A DNA stretch of 64,000 nucleotides. It comes from Maratus speciosus. Its lineage: Eukaryota > Arthropoda > Arachnida > Araneae > Salticidae. The notes beneath the pieces are model-generated. The model saw only the letters and a list, made by a program, of their open reading frames with translations, made no database searches and was not told where the DNA came from. The position numbers and the translations under genes were made by a program. Where the stretch lies: positions 20,365,632 through 20,429,631 of the forward strand of contig OZ010792.1 of NCBI GenBank assembly GCA_963932465.1, given 5' to 3'. Positions 1 to 12,100 of this stretch are shown piece by piece (the stretch's first letter is position 1; every line of letters starts with the position of its first letter).

Positions 1-1016
1 AAGCAAGATCAGTTATGAGATGGCTCCAAATAAATTGCGACGACATCACAACACTCAGACAGTAACACACCTGGAATAAGAACGTAACTAATAAGTGTTA
101 AATGTTACCCGCGATGTAATTTGTGTTTAATGTACTATGTGCTTAATATTTAAAAAAAATAAGGCCTAGGACATCCTATCGTCACAAAAGAAATAATAAA
201 AGCAGGTTTTGTCTAATGTCCCTATGTGGTGAGCGGTAGCCGCACAGTATCAGTTGGCCATGGCCCGCAACAGGAGCCCCGCAACAGACGAATTGCACTT
301 CACCCCCGGCCGAGCAAGCTGTGCACAATGGCAAATCAAAAAGCCTCCGTCACCACATTGTCCGTCCATGTATAAGTGTTCTGCAAAAAGAAAAAAAAAA
401 ATATATATATATATACAAGAAGCCAACTAGCCCAACAAGAGCGGCAAGCCAACAAGAAGACAGAAGACCACAAGAGGCTAAGTATAAGTTAATTAATATC
501 AGTTATAAATAATAGTTACTAAGTTAAATTATAATAGGGACTAAGCTAGATAATAGGGAGAACATTAACAGTTAAAAGGGTGATTAGTTATAGCTTAGTT
601 ATAAGTCTTGAGTTAATAGTTAAAAGTTGTAATTTTAGCATTTAGTTTCTCCAGCTTCTCTGCATCGCGGCCCCATCCCACTTAAATTCAACACGCGCTA
701 CTAATTTGAGATTTTTTTTTCTTTTTTCTGGGTGCCACGATGCACATCACAGTTAAGCTTAGTTCTCCTTAATGGGTAAAATCAACTAGCAGTTTAAAGC
801 AAAAATGCCAACGCATAATAAAAGTATCAAGGTCAAATATTAAGTCTCAGGATAAACACCAAGTTAAGTTGGTAAGAGTAGTTAGAATGACGTTATAGTA
901 TTAATATTTCTAATTGATTATTAAGTATTAAGATTAAGTAAGTTGATTATTAAGTAGTAAGATTAATAAGTATAACAGTTTAGTTCATTTAATGTAGTAA
1001 TTGTATTAATTAGATC
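1..1016. other. Unassigned intergenic DNA
   Basis: No gene or complete repeat is recognised here. Two patches are less AT-rich than the surroundings (about 220-350 and 655-700), but neither carries a convincing reading frame. A poly-A/TA run lies near 390-415. The rest is AT-rich with many TTAAGT/TTAGTT-like words, which may be decayed repeat sequence. Confidence 0.5.
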
Positions 1017-1300
1017 GGGCAGCGGTGGCCAAGCTGGCTTATACTCGTAGCCGTTGGTCACAGAACCCAGGCTAGCTGCCGGCTAAAATTCCGTCATGTA
1101 CGCTAATGGCGCCTGGTGCATGTAAAATCCGTCGTGGGTGCAAAGTCCTCCAAGTTACCTGTGAATTATACCTCTGGAGGTACCTTGCCAGGTGAAGGTC
1201 TCGTCATCTGATCAAGGTTCTAAATTACGAGATCAACTTGAGTAGCAATGTGCAGGTGCCAATCAACAGGATATAACGTTAAGTAACCGGCAAAACAAAG
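1017..1300 (+). repeat. SINE-like repeat with tRNA-like head
   Basis: The unit starts with GGCAGC, which is complementary to GCTGCC at 1075-1080. Inside is TGGCCAAGCTGG, a perfect match to the tRNA A-box pattern of RNA polymerase III promoters. A GGTTCTAAATTACGAG motif near 1216-1231 resembles a weak B box. That segment and the preceding GTGAAGGTCTCGTCATCTG are, from memory, like the 3' domain of some invertebrate SINEs. No clear target-site duplication or terminal simple repeat was found, so the ends are approximate. It could also be a fragment of a LINE tail. Confidence 0.4.
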
Positions 1301-1792
1301 TAAACACAACGAACAGTAGGCACTGCAGATAGGATGACGATCGAGGCAATGATGTCAGGTTTTATTCCCGTCTCCCTCTGCAGCGATTCGTCTGCCTTGC
1401 ATTTCGGCCCAAAATTATCCCCTCAGCGGTAAATCTTAGCTTTTCGGCCATTTCAATTTTTAATTTCCCTCAAAATTGCCCCCTTCTACAGCTAAGAAGT
1501 TTACCACCTTTTAGGCATAAAAAATAATCCAACCCTTTTCCAACTGGCATGGCAAGTACGTGGTGTGTGGCAACAATCATAGTTTTGCAAAGTACAATAA
1601 ACAACCTAGACTCATCAACTTAGCTTAGTATAGTCGACACGGGTGCTTGCTGGTGTGGTCCGCCGCCTGCGGCGATCTGGCGTATGTACTCACAATGCAT
1701 CGCCCTGCTTTCCAGGCAATTACAAACCCGTTCAGCTGGGTTAACCCCGGTAGGTACGGCCCTGGTCAGGGGTCACCGACCTTAATGTCGAA
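1301..1792. other. Unassigned sequence upstream of the Tigger remnant
   Basis: This stretch is relatively GC-rich for the window (for example 1640-1770). It may be decayed Tigger coding sequence or another insertion. No frame is continuous and no motif is recognised. Confidence 0.35.
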
Positions 1793-1987
1793 GTTGATTT
1801 AGACACAGGACCATCAGCTAGTGAAGCATTTGCCGGCCTTGAAACTGCGTTGAAGTAGATGGAGCGTCAGCCCGAGTGTGACCACATGCAACTTCTCACT
1901 GTCAAGCGGATGCGCGATTTGGCTGCCCGAAAACGGCTGATGACAATTAAACAGCTTACTTTGACCCAGATGTTGAGCAAGCAATGA
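1793..1987 (+). pseudogene. Tigger/pogo-type transposase, C-terminal fragment
   Basis: One frame reads 64 codons to a TGA stop at 1985-1987 and contains QLLTVKRMRDLAARKRLM near its end. From memory this matches the C-terminal end of Tigger/Jerky-type (pogo superfamily DDE) transposases, which cut and paste DNA into TA sites. An in-frame TAG at codon 22 (1856-1858) sits just before MERQPEC. No upstream catalytic domain is readable, so this is a dead remnant. The matching right terminal repeat follows about 260 bp downstream, which supports the identification. Confidence 0.75.
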
Positions 1988-2246
1988 CTTTCATTTACTG
2001 TACGGTACGTACATACTGTACTAATGTACAGCACTTGTAAGTAAGCTTAACATGTAAAAATGTTGCTTTTCATTTAATTAATTAAAAGCTCTTTTTCTTT
2101 AAAAATAGTTTTTTCTGCCGTTTTAAACATACATACTGTAATTAATTAAAATAGACCCTTTTTTCGGAAAAAATCCAATTATCCGAATTTTTGATTATCC
2201 GAATGGGGTCCGGTCCCAATTGATTCGGATAATTGGAGTTCTACTG
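1793..2246 (+). mobile_element. Tigger-like DNA transposon, 3' part
   Basis: The fragment runs from the transposase C-terminus to a terminal repeat ending ...AATTGGAGTTCTACTG at 2246, followed by TA, the usual pogo/Tigger target. Read inward, the end starts CAGTAGAACTCCAATTATCC, and the ATTATCCGAA word repeats subterminally near 2178-2205. No left terminus was found upstream, so the element is 5'-truncated or its left part has decayed beyond recognition. Confidence 0.7.
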
Positions 2247-2526
2247 TATATATATCCTTTTCTAGTATTAAAGAATTTTTTTTTTTTGGAAACTCAATAA
2301 TTTTCTTCATTTTATATCATAATATAACTAAAATTTTACAACATTCAATAACTGAAAGTAGAGTAATTCTGTCAGAACCCGAAAGCCCTGCTTAAAGTCA
2401 AATTGAAATTAAACCCGACGTACACAAAAGAATTCGTCAACTCGACAAACTTAAACACCAAAAATCAACCAAAACAAAAAAAATATATATATATATATAA
2501 TAATAATAATGATAATTTTAAAAATT
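2247..2526. other. AT-rich intergenic sequence
   Basis: It contains a poly-T tract near 2276-2287 and a TA/ATA microsatellite near 2482-2512. No gene or known repeat was seen. Confidence 0.4.
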
Positions 2527-2703
2527 CAGGGTTCGTAGGAGAACCGTTATTTTAAAGGCGAAATATCAATAATTTTTTATAGAAAAATACATCTAGTTTA
2601 ACCGCGGAAAATTTAGCCTTATTTAAGAAGAGATTTTCTATAAGAAAATATTGGTACCGAAGAATTTCTTAGTCTGAAAATTCAAGGACACGTACGAACC
2701 CTG
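2527..2703. mobile_element. Short TIR element (hAT-like MITE candidate)
   Basis: The ends form an inverted repeat: CAGGGTTCGTA at the left and TACGAACCCTG at the right, around 155 bp of AT-rich sequence without coding capacity. CAGGG-type ends are typical of hAT elements, but an 8-bp target duplication could not be made out. The MITE at 24671-24842 has similar CAGGGYTCG ends. Confidence 0.5.
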
Positions 2704-3247
2704 AAATTACAATAAAAGATTCAAAATAAATAAGTTTTTGTTTGTTTTTCTGATATAATCGAGAGACAGCGTAATAAGCAGTATAAAAAAAAAGAAATGA
2801 CAACTGAAACATATGGAATCTGGGCTTTAAAATTGTGGCAAAACTATTTTTGCAAGGTTATTTTTGTCATACGGTATTAAAACTTTTCTAAACTAATTTA
2901 CGATATAAATAAAAAATATATCAAAAATCAAATCCGTAAATTCACCTTAACTATAAAAAAATAAATGAAATAACTACAAAATTAATTCAGTCATAAATTA
3001 CTTAAATGTTTTTAAAATGTTGTTAAATATATAATATACAAAAACTGTGCATCTAAAAACCAAGTGATTTCAAGTACACACGTAGTCGTCATCAAAGTTC
3101 GAAATAAAGTACACGTTGTGTACTTGAAAGTACTTGGTTTTAGGTATACAGTTATTGTATTTTATATAATCAACAACATTTTAAAAAACCTTCCAGTAAA
3201 TTATGACCGAATTAATTGTGTATTTAATTCATCTGTTCTTACTATAA
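2704..3247. other. AT-rich intergenic sequence
   Basis: Nothing specific is recognised. A short open frame here runs on into the Helitron end at 3248 and has no coding signature. Confidence 0.4.
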
Positions 3248-4858
3248 CTGGGGGGTTCTGCCCCCTACGAGCTACGCTCACCAACCACCGTTCAAACACC
3301 GCAAACTCTAAAAGCACGCTAATTTGATCAGCTTTAAAAAAATTTCGGAAGAATGAGTTATAAAAAAAAAAAATAAATAAAAAACAGTGACTATCTCCCT
3401 GTTAACGGGTTGTTATCGTCTCTGATTAACTGAGATCAGTGAAACATGTGAAAATAAGCTAATATAAAATGATTTAAGTAAACAGAGTTTTTGTCTCTCG
3501 GTGTTTTTTAACAACGGTATAAGAAAGACTTTTTAAATAAGACATTTTATATGTATTGTTTTAAATCTGGCGTAATTTTCAACACAGTTTTCTTTCTCTT
3601 TTTTATATTCACGTGAAAATACTTTTATAGTTAAAAAGGAAATATTATTTGCACTGTCTTAGAATTCTCAACACAAGAGCAATGCGACTCTTGTAGGCAC
3701 TTCAATAACATCTGCATTGGTTCATTGGTTCAAAAGATCTCAATTTGTTGATTATCTGTAAGCAAGTAAACCCTATTGGTTTTCAATGGAAGTCTATGGG
3801 AATTTGGCGAAATATTAGAGATATCGCCAAGTTGGCGTCACTTTTTGTGACTAATTATGTTCGCCAAATTATATCGCCACGTTGGCTACAAGGTTGGCGG
3901 CATTTGGCGACAGAGTAGGGTTCCCCTATGTAACCCCTCCTTATAGGTTTAGAGATGCATTATATGCTTTTTAATAACCAATGAGATGCGTTTCATTTGG
4001 CCGTTGCCGTTAAACAATTAACAAATAATCGCGATTTCTGTGCCACGTAAAATATATAGAGAGAGATTAGTTTTAAAAGATTATCTCAAAATATAAAATT
4101 AATGTCTCGCGCAAGTATATTTTTAAATTTAAATTGTTTGGCAATATTATGGTTTGGCAATTTTAAATATGACTTAATTTCCTCAATTTACGTCTTTTAA
4201 CGCATATTAGTAAATTTATTATTTTACTTTTTTTCTCTTTTAAAATTCGTGTGTAAATATAATTCTATGATGTAATTATCAATATATTCCTGCTTTTAAT
4301 ACGTAATCATTTTATTCTCATTTGAAAAAAAAATTTCTGTTTATAGTAGTCACAAGTAAATAAATTTTTTATTTGAAGGAAATATTATTCTTTGCGCTGT
4401 TTTTAAATTTGGCAACAATTTAAAATAATACCCTTTTCTAAAAGTTGTAAAAAATATCTCTCGGAATGCTGAAAATTTGAATTTAAAATAGAAATAAAAC
4501 CTCAAAAGATGAGTCAAATTTTAAAAAAATGCAGTCTGCACAACGGGAACTTCTAATGTATAAAATTATCTAAAAATGATTAAATTCCTATGTATAGTTT
4601 TTCCTCCTATAAAACTTTTTTAATGGAAAGAATTTGACCAACTTTAACATTAAATATCTCTTAAAATAATTCTTCGATTTGAAAACTGTCTGCATCAGCG
4701 TGTTTATCAAACATTTCTCTATAATACCACCGGTTTTCATATTTTTATATGCAATATTTTTCATAATATCAACGAAGAAAGACTTCCGGTCGCAAAAAAT
4801 TCAACACTGGCGGCGGCGGCGGTAACAGCGTTAGTTACTTTTTTTTAGAATAGAGAGA
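3248..4858 (-). mobile_element. Helitron family HB, copy 1
   Basis: Read on the minus strand, the element starts TCTCTCTATTC (4858) and ends with a GC-rich hairpin region and CCAG followed by T (3248/3247). The segment is collinear with the copy at 17824-19242: shared CCCCCTACGAGCTACGCTC end, shared GATCRGCTTTAAAAA, a shared block around 4680-4800 with CTGTCTGCATCAGCGTG, and a GGCGGCGGC run near the 5' end. There is no Rep/helicase frame, so it is non-autonomous. A repeat of about 150 bp rich in TTGGCG/CGCCAA lies inside near 3769-3922. Confidence 0.65.
3769..3922. repeat. Small nested repeat with TTGGCG/CGCCAA words
   Basis: It is bounded by AACCCTA at the left and TAGGGTT at the right. The middle holds repeated TTTGGCGAAA, ATCGCCAAG, TTCGCCAAATTATATCGCC and TTGGCGGCATTTGGCGAC. 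No duplication of target sequence is visible. It shares the TTGGCGA word with the two GG-ended MITE families elsewhere in the window. Confidence 0.35.
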
Positions 4859-5463
4859 AACTTTTCTTGTTGTGTTTTGTTTTTGTTTTTAAAAAATTAA
4901 CACTTTTTTTTAATTTCTATAAAACATTAAATAAAATTCAAGACGAAATAATATTCTAAACCCGGGTTCTCCAACCTTTCAGCGAGCGGGTATGCACTTC
5001 AACTGTAGGAGGAAGTTTCAAAGAGGAAGAATAGATGAAAATTGGTCAAATTTGACCAGAAATAACCTAGATTCTTACATTTTCGATGTTTTAGGAGGTG
5101 TGGCATTCTTCTGAAATGGCTCGCGTGTTCTCATAAAGGTCGCCATTATTCACTTGATTGGAAACAGTGAACAATATTATACTTCTGTTCCAGTAATACC
5201 ACACGCAAGCGTCCATATTACATGTGTTTAAAAGTAGTAGCCATGAGGCCACTACAAAATAAAAGTCCTATGAAATGATAATTTAGATAAAAAAACATAA
5301 ATCGTAGTAATTTAGTGGTACATTTTCCTGACGGGGAATAGGAGTAAATCCAAAAATTTGCCGGGAAAGAAGCCAAGAAGCTTAAAATTCCTTTATTAAA
5401 AACATGAAAGCATTGACGATTGTAAAGAAAAGTATGTTTTAAAATGGATTTTTATTTTATTTT
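4859..5463. other. Intergenic sequence between the inverted HB Helitrons
   Basis: AT-rich, with a less AT-rich patch near 4960-5150. No gene or repeat boundary could be defined. Confidence 0.4.
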
Positions 5464-5760
5464 GGTACTACTTGATTATACCGTCGACCCGAAAACTATC
5501 GCCAACTATAAGATTAAATGCCAATAATGGATGATCATAAATGTCACATTCACTTGACATTAAACATGACACACGTGTTTGTTACGCCATCAAGCGATTT
5601 TTAATTCGACTTTTTATTTGTATTTTTATTAATGTTTTACTAATTTATTTGTTACTTCGTTATTAAAAATAAAAATTATGTCAATTTGTATAATTTGGCG
5701 AATAGTTTGGTGATTTGTATAATTTGGCGAAATTGGTCGATGGAATAATCAAGTAGTAAT
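5464..5760. mobile_element. MITE family M1, copy 1
   Basis: The left end is GGTACTACTTGATTAT and the right end is the inverted counterpart ATAATCAAGTAGTA, with the last two bases decayed. The interior matches the other M1 copies in inverse orientation and includes TTTGGCGA words near the right end. No clean target duplication remains, unlike the copies at 46634, 47321 and 57095. It is non-coding. Confidence 0.75.
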
Positions 5761-6555
5761 TTTTTTAAACACCCTTCAAATGAAAATGTTTGACGGAGCA
5801 CCAAGAAAACCTTCAAATAGCGCCATGGAGTCCACAGGCGCCGTGTTGGATGTCCTTGATCTAAATTAACGGGATGGGGGGAAAATAGGCATTTAAAAAA
5901 TGTAATGGTATATTGTATGAATCTTTTCGCGACGGAAGTCGCTTACACAAATTTTATTCAGTTTGCACCAATTATATTTAAAAAGTTAATTTTAGTTAAA
6001 TTATCAAGAAAATTAAATAATACCCAGTAATATCTGGGTACACCACTCTAAGACTGCTATTATCTTGTTTTCTTTACTTAAAAATCTTTTAATATTCATT
6101 ATATAAGAAAAAAAAGTTATATTCTCACTATATTGGAATATCGAAGAAAAAAAGATGTATGACCCTGAAAAGTCCCCTTTTTCGTTAATGTGGCTTTTGC
6201 TTCCTCCTTTCAGTTTTTCCTGCCCAAGCTTGCCGAGTGTAACTCTCTTTTTAATCCTTTTATAGTAGTTTTATAACTACGGCTAGACCATTTTATATAT
6301 TCTTTAAGACATTTAACATTTTATTCTTCTTAAATCTTAATTTAATATTAAACTTTATTTCTTTTATATACTTAACTATTTAATTTCTTCTTTAAATTTC
6401 TTCTTTTTATCTCTTCAATAGTTCTAAACTACAGTTAAATTTTTCCCAATGGCTCACAAAGCATAAGATATTTCCTCCTACACTGGGTGTTAAGCTGTTA
6501 TAAGCTAGGAAACCCCTTAATGCTGCTCACCTGTTCAGTACCTGTTCTAATTAAA
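5761..6555. other. Intergenic sequence left of HB copy 2
   Basis: AT-rich with pyrimidine-rich runs. No recognisable gene, and no repeat shared with other parts of the window was noticed. Confidence 0.4.
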
Positions 6556-7845
6556 TCCTTCTATATATAAAAAAAAAGTTTTGATTTGGAAATGGACCAA
6601 TGAAAATCTGCGTAGATATTCCCGGCAGATCGGCATCCAATTTGAATGCTTAAGCATGGCCTTTCTTCGTTAATATTAAAAAAACTGTTGCATACAAAAA
6701 TATGAAAATCGGTAGTATTATAGAGAAATGCTTGATAAACACGCTGATGCAGACAGTTTTCAAATCGAAGAATTATTTTAAGAAATATTTAATGCCAAAG
6801 TTAGACAAAATCGTTCCATTAAAAAAGTTTTATAGGAGCAAAAACTGTACATAGGAATTTAATCATTTTTAGATCATTTTATGCGTCAGAATTTCCCTGT
6901 GTGCAGACTGCATTTAGTTTTTTAACTTGACTCATTTTTTGAGGTTTTATTTCTATTTTAAATTCAAATTTTCAGCATTTCGAGAGATATTTTTTTTACA
7001 TATTTTAGAAAATTTTATTAATTTAAACTGTTGACAACTGTATGAACAGCGCAAACAATAATGTTTGCTTCAAATTAAAAATTTATTTTACACGTGACTA
7101 TTATAAACAGAAAATATAAAAAACAACGAGCCGTTAATTCCCAAATTGGCTCAGCCGAGCTCAGCAATCTGATTGGCTAAAACTGATATTTATATAGTAG
7201 AAAATTGTACTTATTTTCTTATGAAGTAGTGTAATGTAAAATAGAAAGCAATTATAAAGACTTAAATTGATTTATTTTGTTAAATTTGATCAAAATCACA
7301 GTAAAATAATCTAAAATATTAATATTAACGAACAATCAGATTGCTAAGTTCGGCTGAGCCAATTTGGGAATTAACGGCTCGTTAAAAAACAGGAATTCAT
7401 TGAAAATTACGTCATAAAAACTATATTTAAAATTATTAATTAATTTTAAAAGAGAAAGAATATTCTAAAATAATAAATGCATTAACATGCGTTAGAAGTC
7501 TTAAATAGGAGAATTTACGTCACATTTACGGCACATTACACTTATTACGTAAAATGAACAAAAAATAATATTGAAAAACAGTTTAAATTTAAAAATTGCG
7601 CGAGACATTTATTTGATATTCTAAGATGATCATAATATTTCATATCTAACAAAAGTATTTTTACGTGAATATTAAAAAGAGAAAGAAAAGTTTGGTGAAA
7701 ATTACGTCAGATTATAATTGTCAGATTCAAATTATAATTCAATCTTCCGAAATCTTTTTAAAGCCGATCAAATTAGTGTGCTGTTAGAGTCTGCGGTGCC
7801 TGAACGGGGGTTGACGAGCGCAGCTCGTAGGGACAGAGCCCCTAG
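6556..7845 (+). mobile_element. Helitron family HB, copy 2
   Basis: The element starts TCCTTCTATATATAAAA after an A and ends CCCCTAG before a T, so it sits in an A|T target as Helitrons do. Its 3' part, including GAGCGCAGCTCGTAGG and the final hairpin region, is the reverse complement of copy 1. Its first 100 bases differ from copies 1 and 3, so the 5' end is a different one. A 259-bp palindromic MITE is nested at 7125-7383. No protein is encoded. Confidence 0.65.
7125..7383. mobile_element. Palindromic MITE with long perfect TIRs
   Basis: The ends are inverted copies: AACGAGCCGTTAATTCCC at the left and GGGAATTAACGGCTCGTT at the right, with the match continuing through TTGGCTCAGCCGA. The element is flanked by AAAAAAC on both sides, a 7-bp repeat that may be coincidental in an A-rich context. 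It interrupts HB copy 2, since the flanking sequence is continuous with the HB family. Non-coding. Confidence 0.7.
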
Positions 7846-8135
7846 TAAAGTAAATTTTACTTTTCTTTAATACTGATTGATACCAAAAAACAAATTCTGT
7901 ATGCACTTTTTGAAGGTGCATGTATGCACCCATGGTCCCGAACAGGTCAAATATGAAGGTACTGAGAATTCAGATAATTTTTAAATTTAGGAGTTTCTAT
8001 TCATTTTAACCCCTTTGGTGCGCATAAAATATCTGCGCCAAAAACAAGTTTTTTTTTAGATCGTGTATGTTTTTTAAGTTTAAAAGAAAAAAAAATATGT
8101 CGATTTCCATGTCGCGAAAAAAAAAAAAAAAAAAA
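7846..8135. other. Intergenic sequence with a possible piggyBac-like end
   Basis: TTAACCCCTTTGGTGCGC near 8009 resembles the left end of the TTAA-flanked MITE at 35159, but no right end was found. Poly-A tracts lie near 8088-8096 and 8118-8136. Confidence 0.3.
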
Positions 8136-9180
8136 TGAATAGCAGCATTAATTTCTTTGTTATAAATTAGAAAATCCTTCCACTATTGAAAAAATACGAT
8201 TTTGGAATCATTTAAAAAGATTGTTAGTAAACTTTTTGAAAAGAATTTCGCTTGTGGGAACAGACTACGACTAAAGCGAAGGTTTTTTTTTCTTTCTTTC
8301 TTTAAATTAAAGGGTTCCTTTTTTTATATATTTCATGAATAAAATTGGAGATTAAATTGCAACTAAGTACATTTTTTGTACCGTGTCTTACATTGAGCAA
8401 GGTTATTATTAGAACTACTGACAGTATATCTTTAAATTTTTACAAATGTGTTTTACAAAAAGAGTTTCTAATAAACGTTCTTTACAAAAAAGTTGAAAGA
8501 GGACCTGAAACATTCTAGACTAAAACCTTTTACTACAAATACTCGTTACTTGATTTTTTTTTTTTTTTTCGGTGAAACGGAAAGAGGAAAGCAAGACAAT
8601 TTCAGTGAACAAATACATTCCTAAAACTTCTTTTAAATAAAACTGTGTGAAATATAACGCAAGAGCGATGGATTTCGGAAAGCAATTTCTTTTAATAAGA
8701 TGGAAGTCATTTTTTGTACTAATATTTTTTATTACCCGAAATAACTAAGCGGATATTGAATTTCTAATTACTGTTTCATGTCTTAAAAAATGCAATATGT
8801 ATTTTCAGAAAGCAAATAAGATTCGAGTTTAGTTGTTGAATGTTTACAAAGTATATTGAATGTTTACAAAGATGTCACTGATGATGACATGTAATATTTC
8901 GTTTAAGATGAAGCAATATGTCTTTTCCTTTCAAAAGAAAAAAATAAGATTCTTTAACATATTTTCTTTGCATGTCAGTTGGTTAAAAATCTGCTTTTCG
9001 AAAACTAATGCTTAGAGGCTTAGACATTTGTTTGGATTACAAATAATTAAAAAAATATATTCTAATCAAAATCAAAATACATGTTATTTTGGATTCCACT
9101 ACCAGCAGTCTTTGGTATTTTAACTTTATAATCATATTTGTTTGTTTTAAGTTTCATAACACCATTTTTATTATTAGTAT
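8136..9180. repeat. Dispersed/tandem repeat R, copy 1
   Basis: The segment is collinear with 16200-20420 (minus insertions) and 20525-21560. Shared landmarks in order are TTAGAAA near the start, GAAACATTCTAG with CTCGTTACT about 350 bp in, AAATAACTAA with GATATTGAAT, TGAATGTTTACAA, a GATGAAGCAATATGTCTT block and CTTTGGTATTTTAACTTTATA near the end. Copies are clearly diverged, with many indels. No reading frame is conserved, so it appears to be a non-coding repeat. Edges are approximate. Confidence 0.65.
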
Positions 9181-12100
9181 TATTATTTTACAATGGTTGA
9201 TACAGGATTTTCCCATGCGGCTCTTTGTTTACTATTTTGTTTATCGCTATTTCCACACAATAATTTTTATGATAAAACAGTGCTAACTAACTGTATAACA
9301 AGCTTGATGTACTTCCCAGTTGACGTCAACTTCAGGTCCAGTCAAGCGATGAGGTGCCTTTCCAATGTCGAACAAACAGAGTGGAACTAAAAAGTCTACC
9401 TGTACAAAGATTTTTACGTTTGAGAAATGGAGTTACGAATAAACAGGAGGAGACATATAGTGTATTGTCTATGAAGTAACTGAGGAGGTTGTCACAAGAT
9501 GGCGTCTGATTTTTTACATCAAATCAACAGTTTCTGATTACCGCCAGGGCAAACTTCTACCAGTAAATTCTGAATAAAAAATTTTGCCTGATTTTAACGG
9601 TTTTAACCCGGAAAATTTCTCATAAAAATGGTTAAATTTTCTATTTGTTTTTACTATTGGCAGTTTGCAGGGCATTATAATTGTTTTCACTGATAGTGAG
9701 AGGCGGTTGCCTAAGTCGTCACGATATGGCGAAAAAGCAGAGCCTGACTAAAGGACGAGGAAAACTTCGGCCGCTAAAAATGAACTTGATTGATGAAATG
9801 TTTTTTGCCATTATTTAAGACTGAAATTCTGCATGAATAAGGCACTTAAATTAGGAGAAAATTTTATTTAAATTTACCGGCGGAGATTTGCTCCGTCGGA
9901 AATCAACTCCAGCGAAAGTGGTTACAGTTGAAGCTTCTCTATTTTTAGGATATGTCAGTTCCTCTTTATTAATAATTCCATGGTTTGAGAGGAAAAGTCT
10001 ATTAAAGAAAGACAGCTAATTTCCTATTGGTCGAGACCATATAAGCCCTCCACTCGGAATAACTGCGTAATAAAAAGAGAATATAGTCCGCGAGCCAGCA
10101 ACAGATTTTGATGACCAAGTTCCTCTCGGCCGATAATTTGTAAAATGCTTCAGAGAGATGTATCATGAAGCTCCGTGAACGTCAGCTGCGGTTCCGTGGG
10201 TGGGTTGAGCAGCGGTAGCCTCCCAAACATGTAAAAAAAGAAAAAAAATTTAGTCATTTCCTCCCGGTTGAAAATTTGTCAAATTATAGCTAACCCAATA
10301 TCTTGAAGAAAAAAAAAAAAGTCTGCTGATTATAGAGTGGTGGGTTATTCGTCAGCTGGTCACACGAACATGAAAAAAATATACAGTGTGCAAATGAAAG
10401 TCCCTTTAACCATAAAATACTTGCGAACGGGGAGAGCTACAGCTATGGAAGTTAGATTAGCAGAGTATAGATTAGCAGAGAAACAGGTTTTGGTTAAAAT
10501 TAAAATATGGGGGAAAAATTGATTTTTACATTTAATTCAGAATGTTTAAGGTTTCGTTATCATATGAACTCACGCACTACTCGTAATTCACCATCTACTT
10601 CAGTTGCTAATTAAGGGGTCTCAGAACTCTTAAAATTGGAAAAAATGAAAAAAAAAAATCATTTTCAAATTTTCATCAAAGACCATTTTCATTTAATGTC
10701 TTGAAATGTATATAATTTTAAAACGCAATTTTTATTGTCATAAAAGATATAAGTATGTTATTTCATTTCACGTATTTAAAAAATTCCAAGATGTAGAATT
10801 AGCATTTATAGGGGGCTCCAAACTGTCAGACATTTGACGAGCAGAAAATTTGTATAATAGCTTACGCGCAGGATTTCAAAATAAATTTTGCGACTAGAAT
10901 GTTAATTTTGGTGCCTACTTATACTTAAGATTATAAAAATTACCTTGAACCTAAATAAATTTGCATTTACAGTATTTTTGTATTTTTAATACAAAGTTGT
11001 ATTTAGCTAATACAAAAATTTGAAAATTTCAACAGTATAATCACCTAAAAAAATATTTTTTTGAACAATAAAAAGGAAATTTTAGGTTCCGTTTATACAG
11101 CTAACATGAAACATATGTTTTGAAAATTTTATGGAAAAATATTCAGAAGTTTTTGATATATCGTGCGCGTTATGCCCAAAAATGTCATTTGCAGAAAAAT
11201 GACTTCAAAGTTACGGAAACGTCGCTTCAGTTATTGGGCGAGTGTAATTCTAAAAGCCATAACTTCTGTTCTAATGGGAATTTCAAGGAAACAATCATAT
11301 CAAAATGTTTAGAAAAGACAGGAGTTTAACACCTAAATAAATTACAATTTCGAAAATTTTGAAACTTTTGTCCTGAGACTCCTTAATCGCGAAAAGCTCA
11401 GTCGGACACTTAAACAGTATTAATTTGATTGGACTACGAGACAATCAGGTTCATGGTGAACGTGATTTGAACGTGCGACCATTAATACGAACATTAAAGT
11501 TTTAACAATAATGCAGCCTTAGCTCGAAGAAATTTTAGTTTTTTTTTCTATCAACTTCAAATACATGAATATCAATTTTTAACATTTTCCAACAAAGTTG
11601 AAAAGTGTTTTGCATTCCGTTTGTCTGTCCGTCTGTCCACGCTCTAACTCCCATAAATATACTCGGATCTTCATAAAATTGATAAAGTTTATTTAGGGTC
11701 ACCAAAGCATGTTTGATATTGTATATGAAGTATGTAGGATTAATTGTTTATTTACAGGGGCATTCAAAATTATTCCATTACATTATGGTATATGGGGAAA
11801 AATCATTTGCAGAGTATTTTAATCCTCTAAGTGTTTGGGGCGTAATATTCCGTTCATTAAGCTCCAGGTTTCACAGCAATACAAGCGATATTTAAGATAA
11901 TATAATTCTATAGGTTTAATGAATTTTAAATACATTGAAGAATGATTAATACACTCAAGGATTACATTCATATTTGTAATTGAGTTTTTTTTTTTTTTTT
12001 TATAATGTTGAAATAATCATATTTTCTTAGCATTTAAAAGAAAATGCAAAGAAAACAACATAACAATTTTACCCTTTTGCAAGACGCTCGGAGGGTTAAT

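Noticed and set aside
321..512. 63-codon open frame with a Lys/Tyr/Ile run
   Set aside because: It crosses an A-rich and TA-repeat tract and the peptide is low complexity. No homologous domain.
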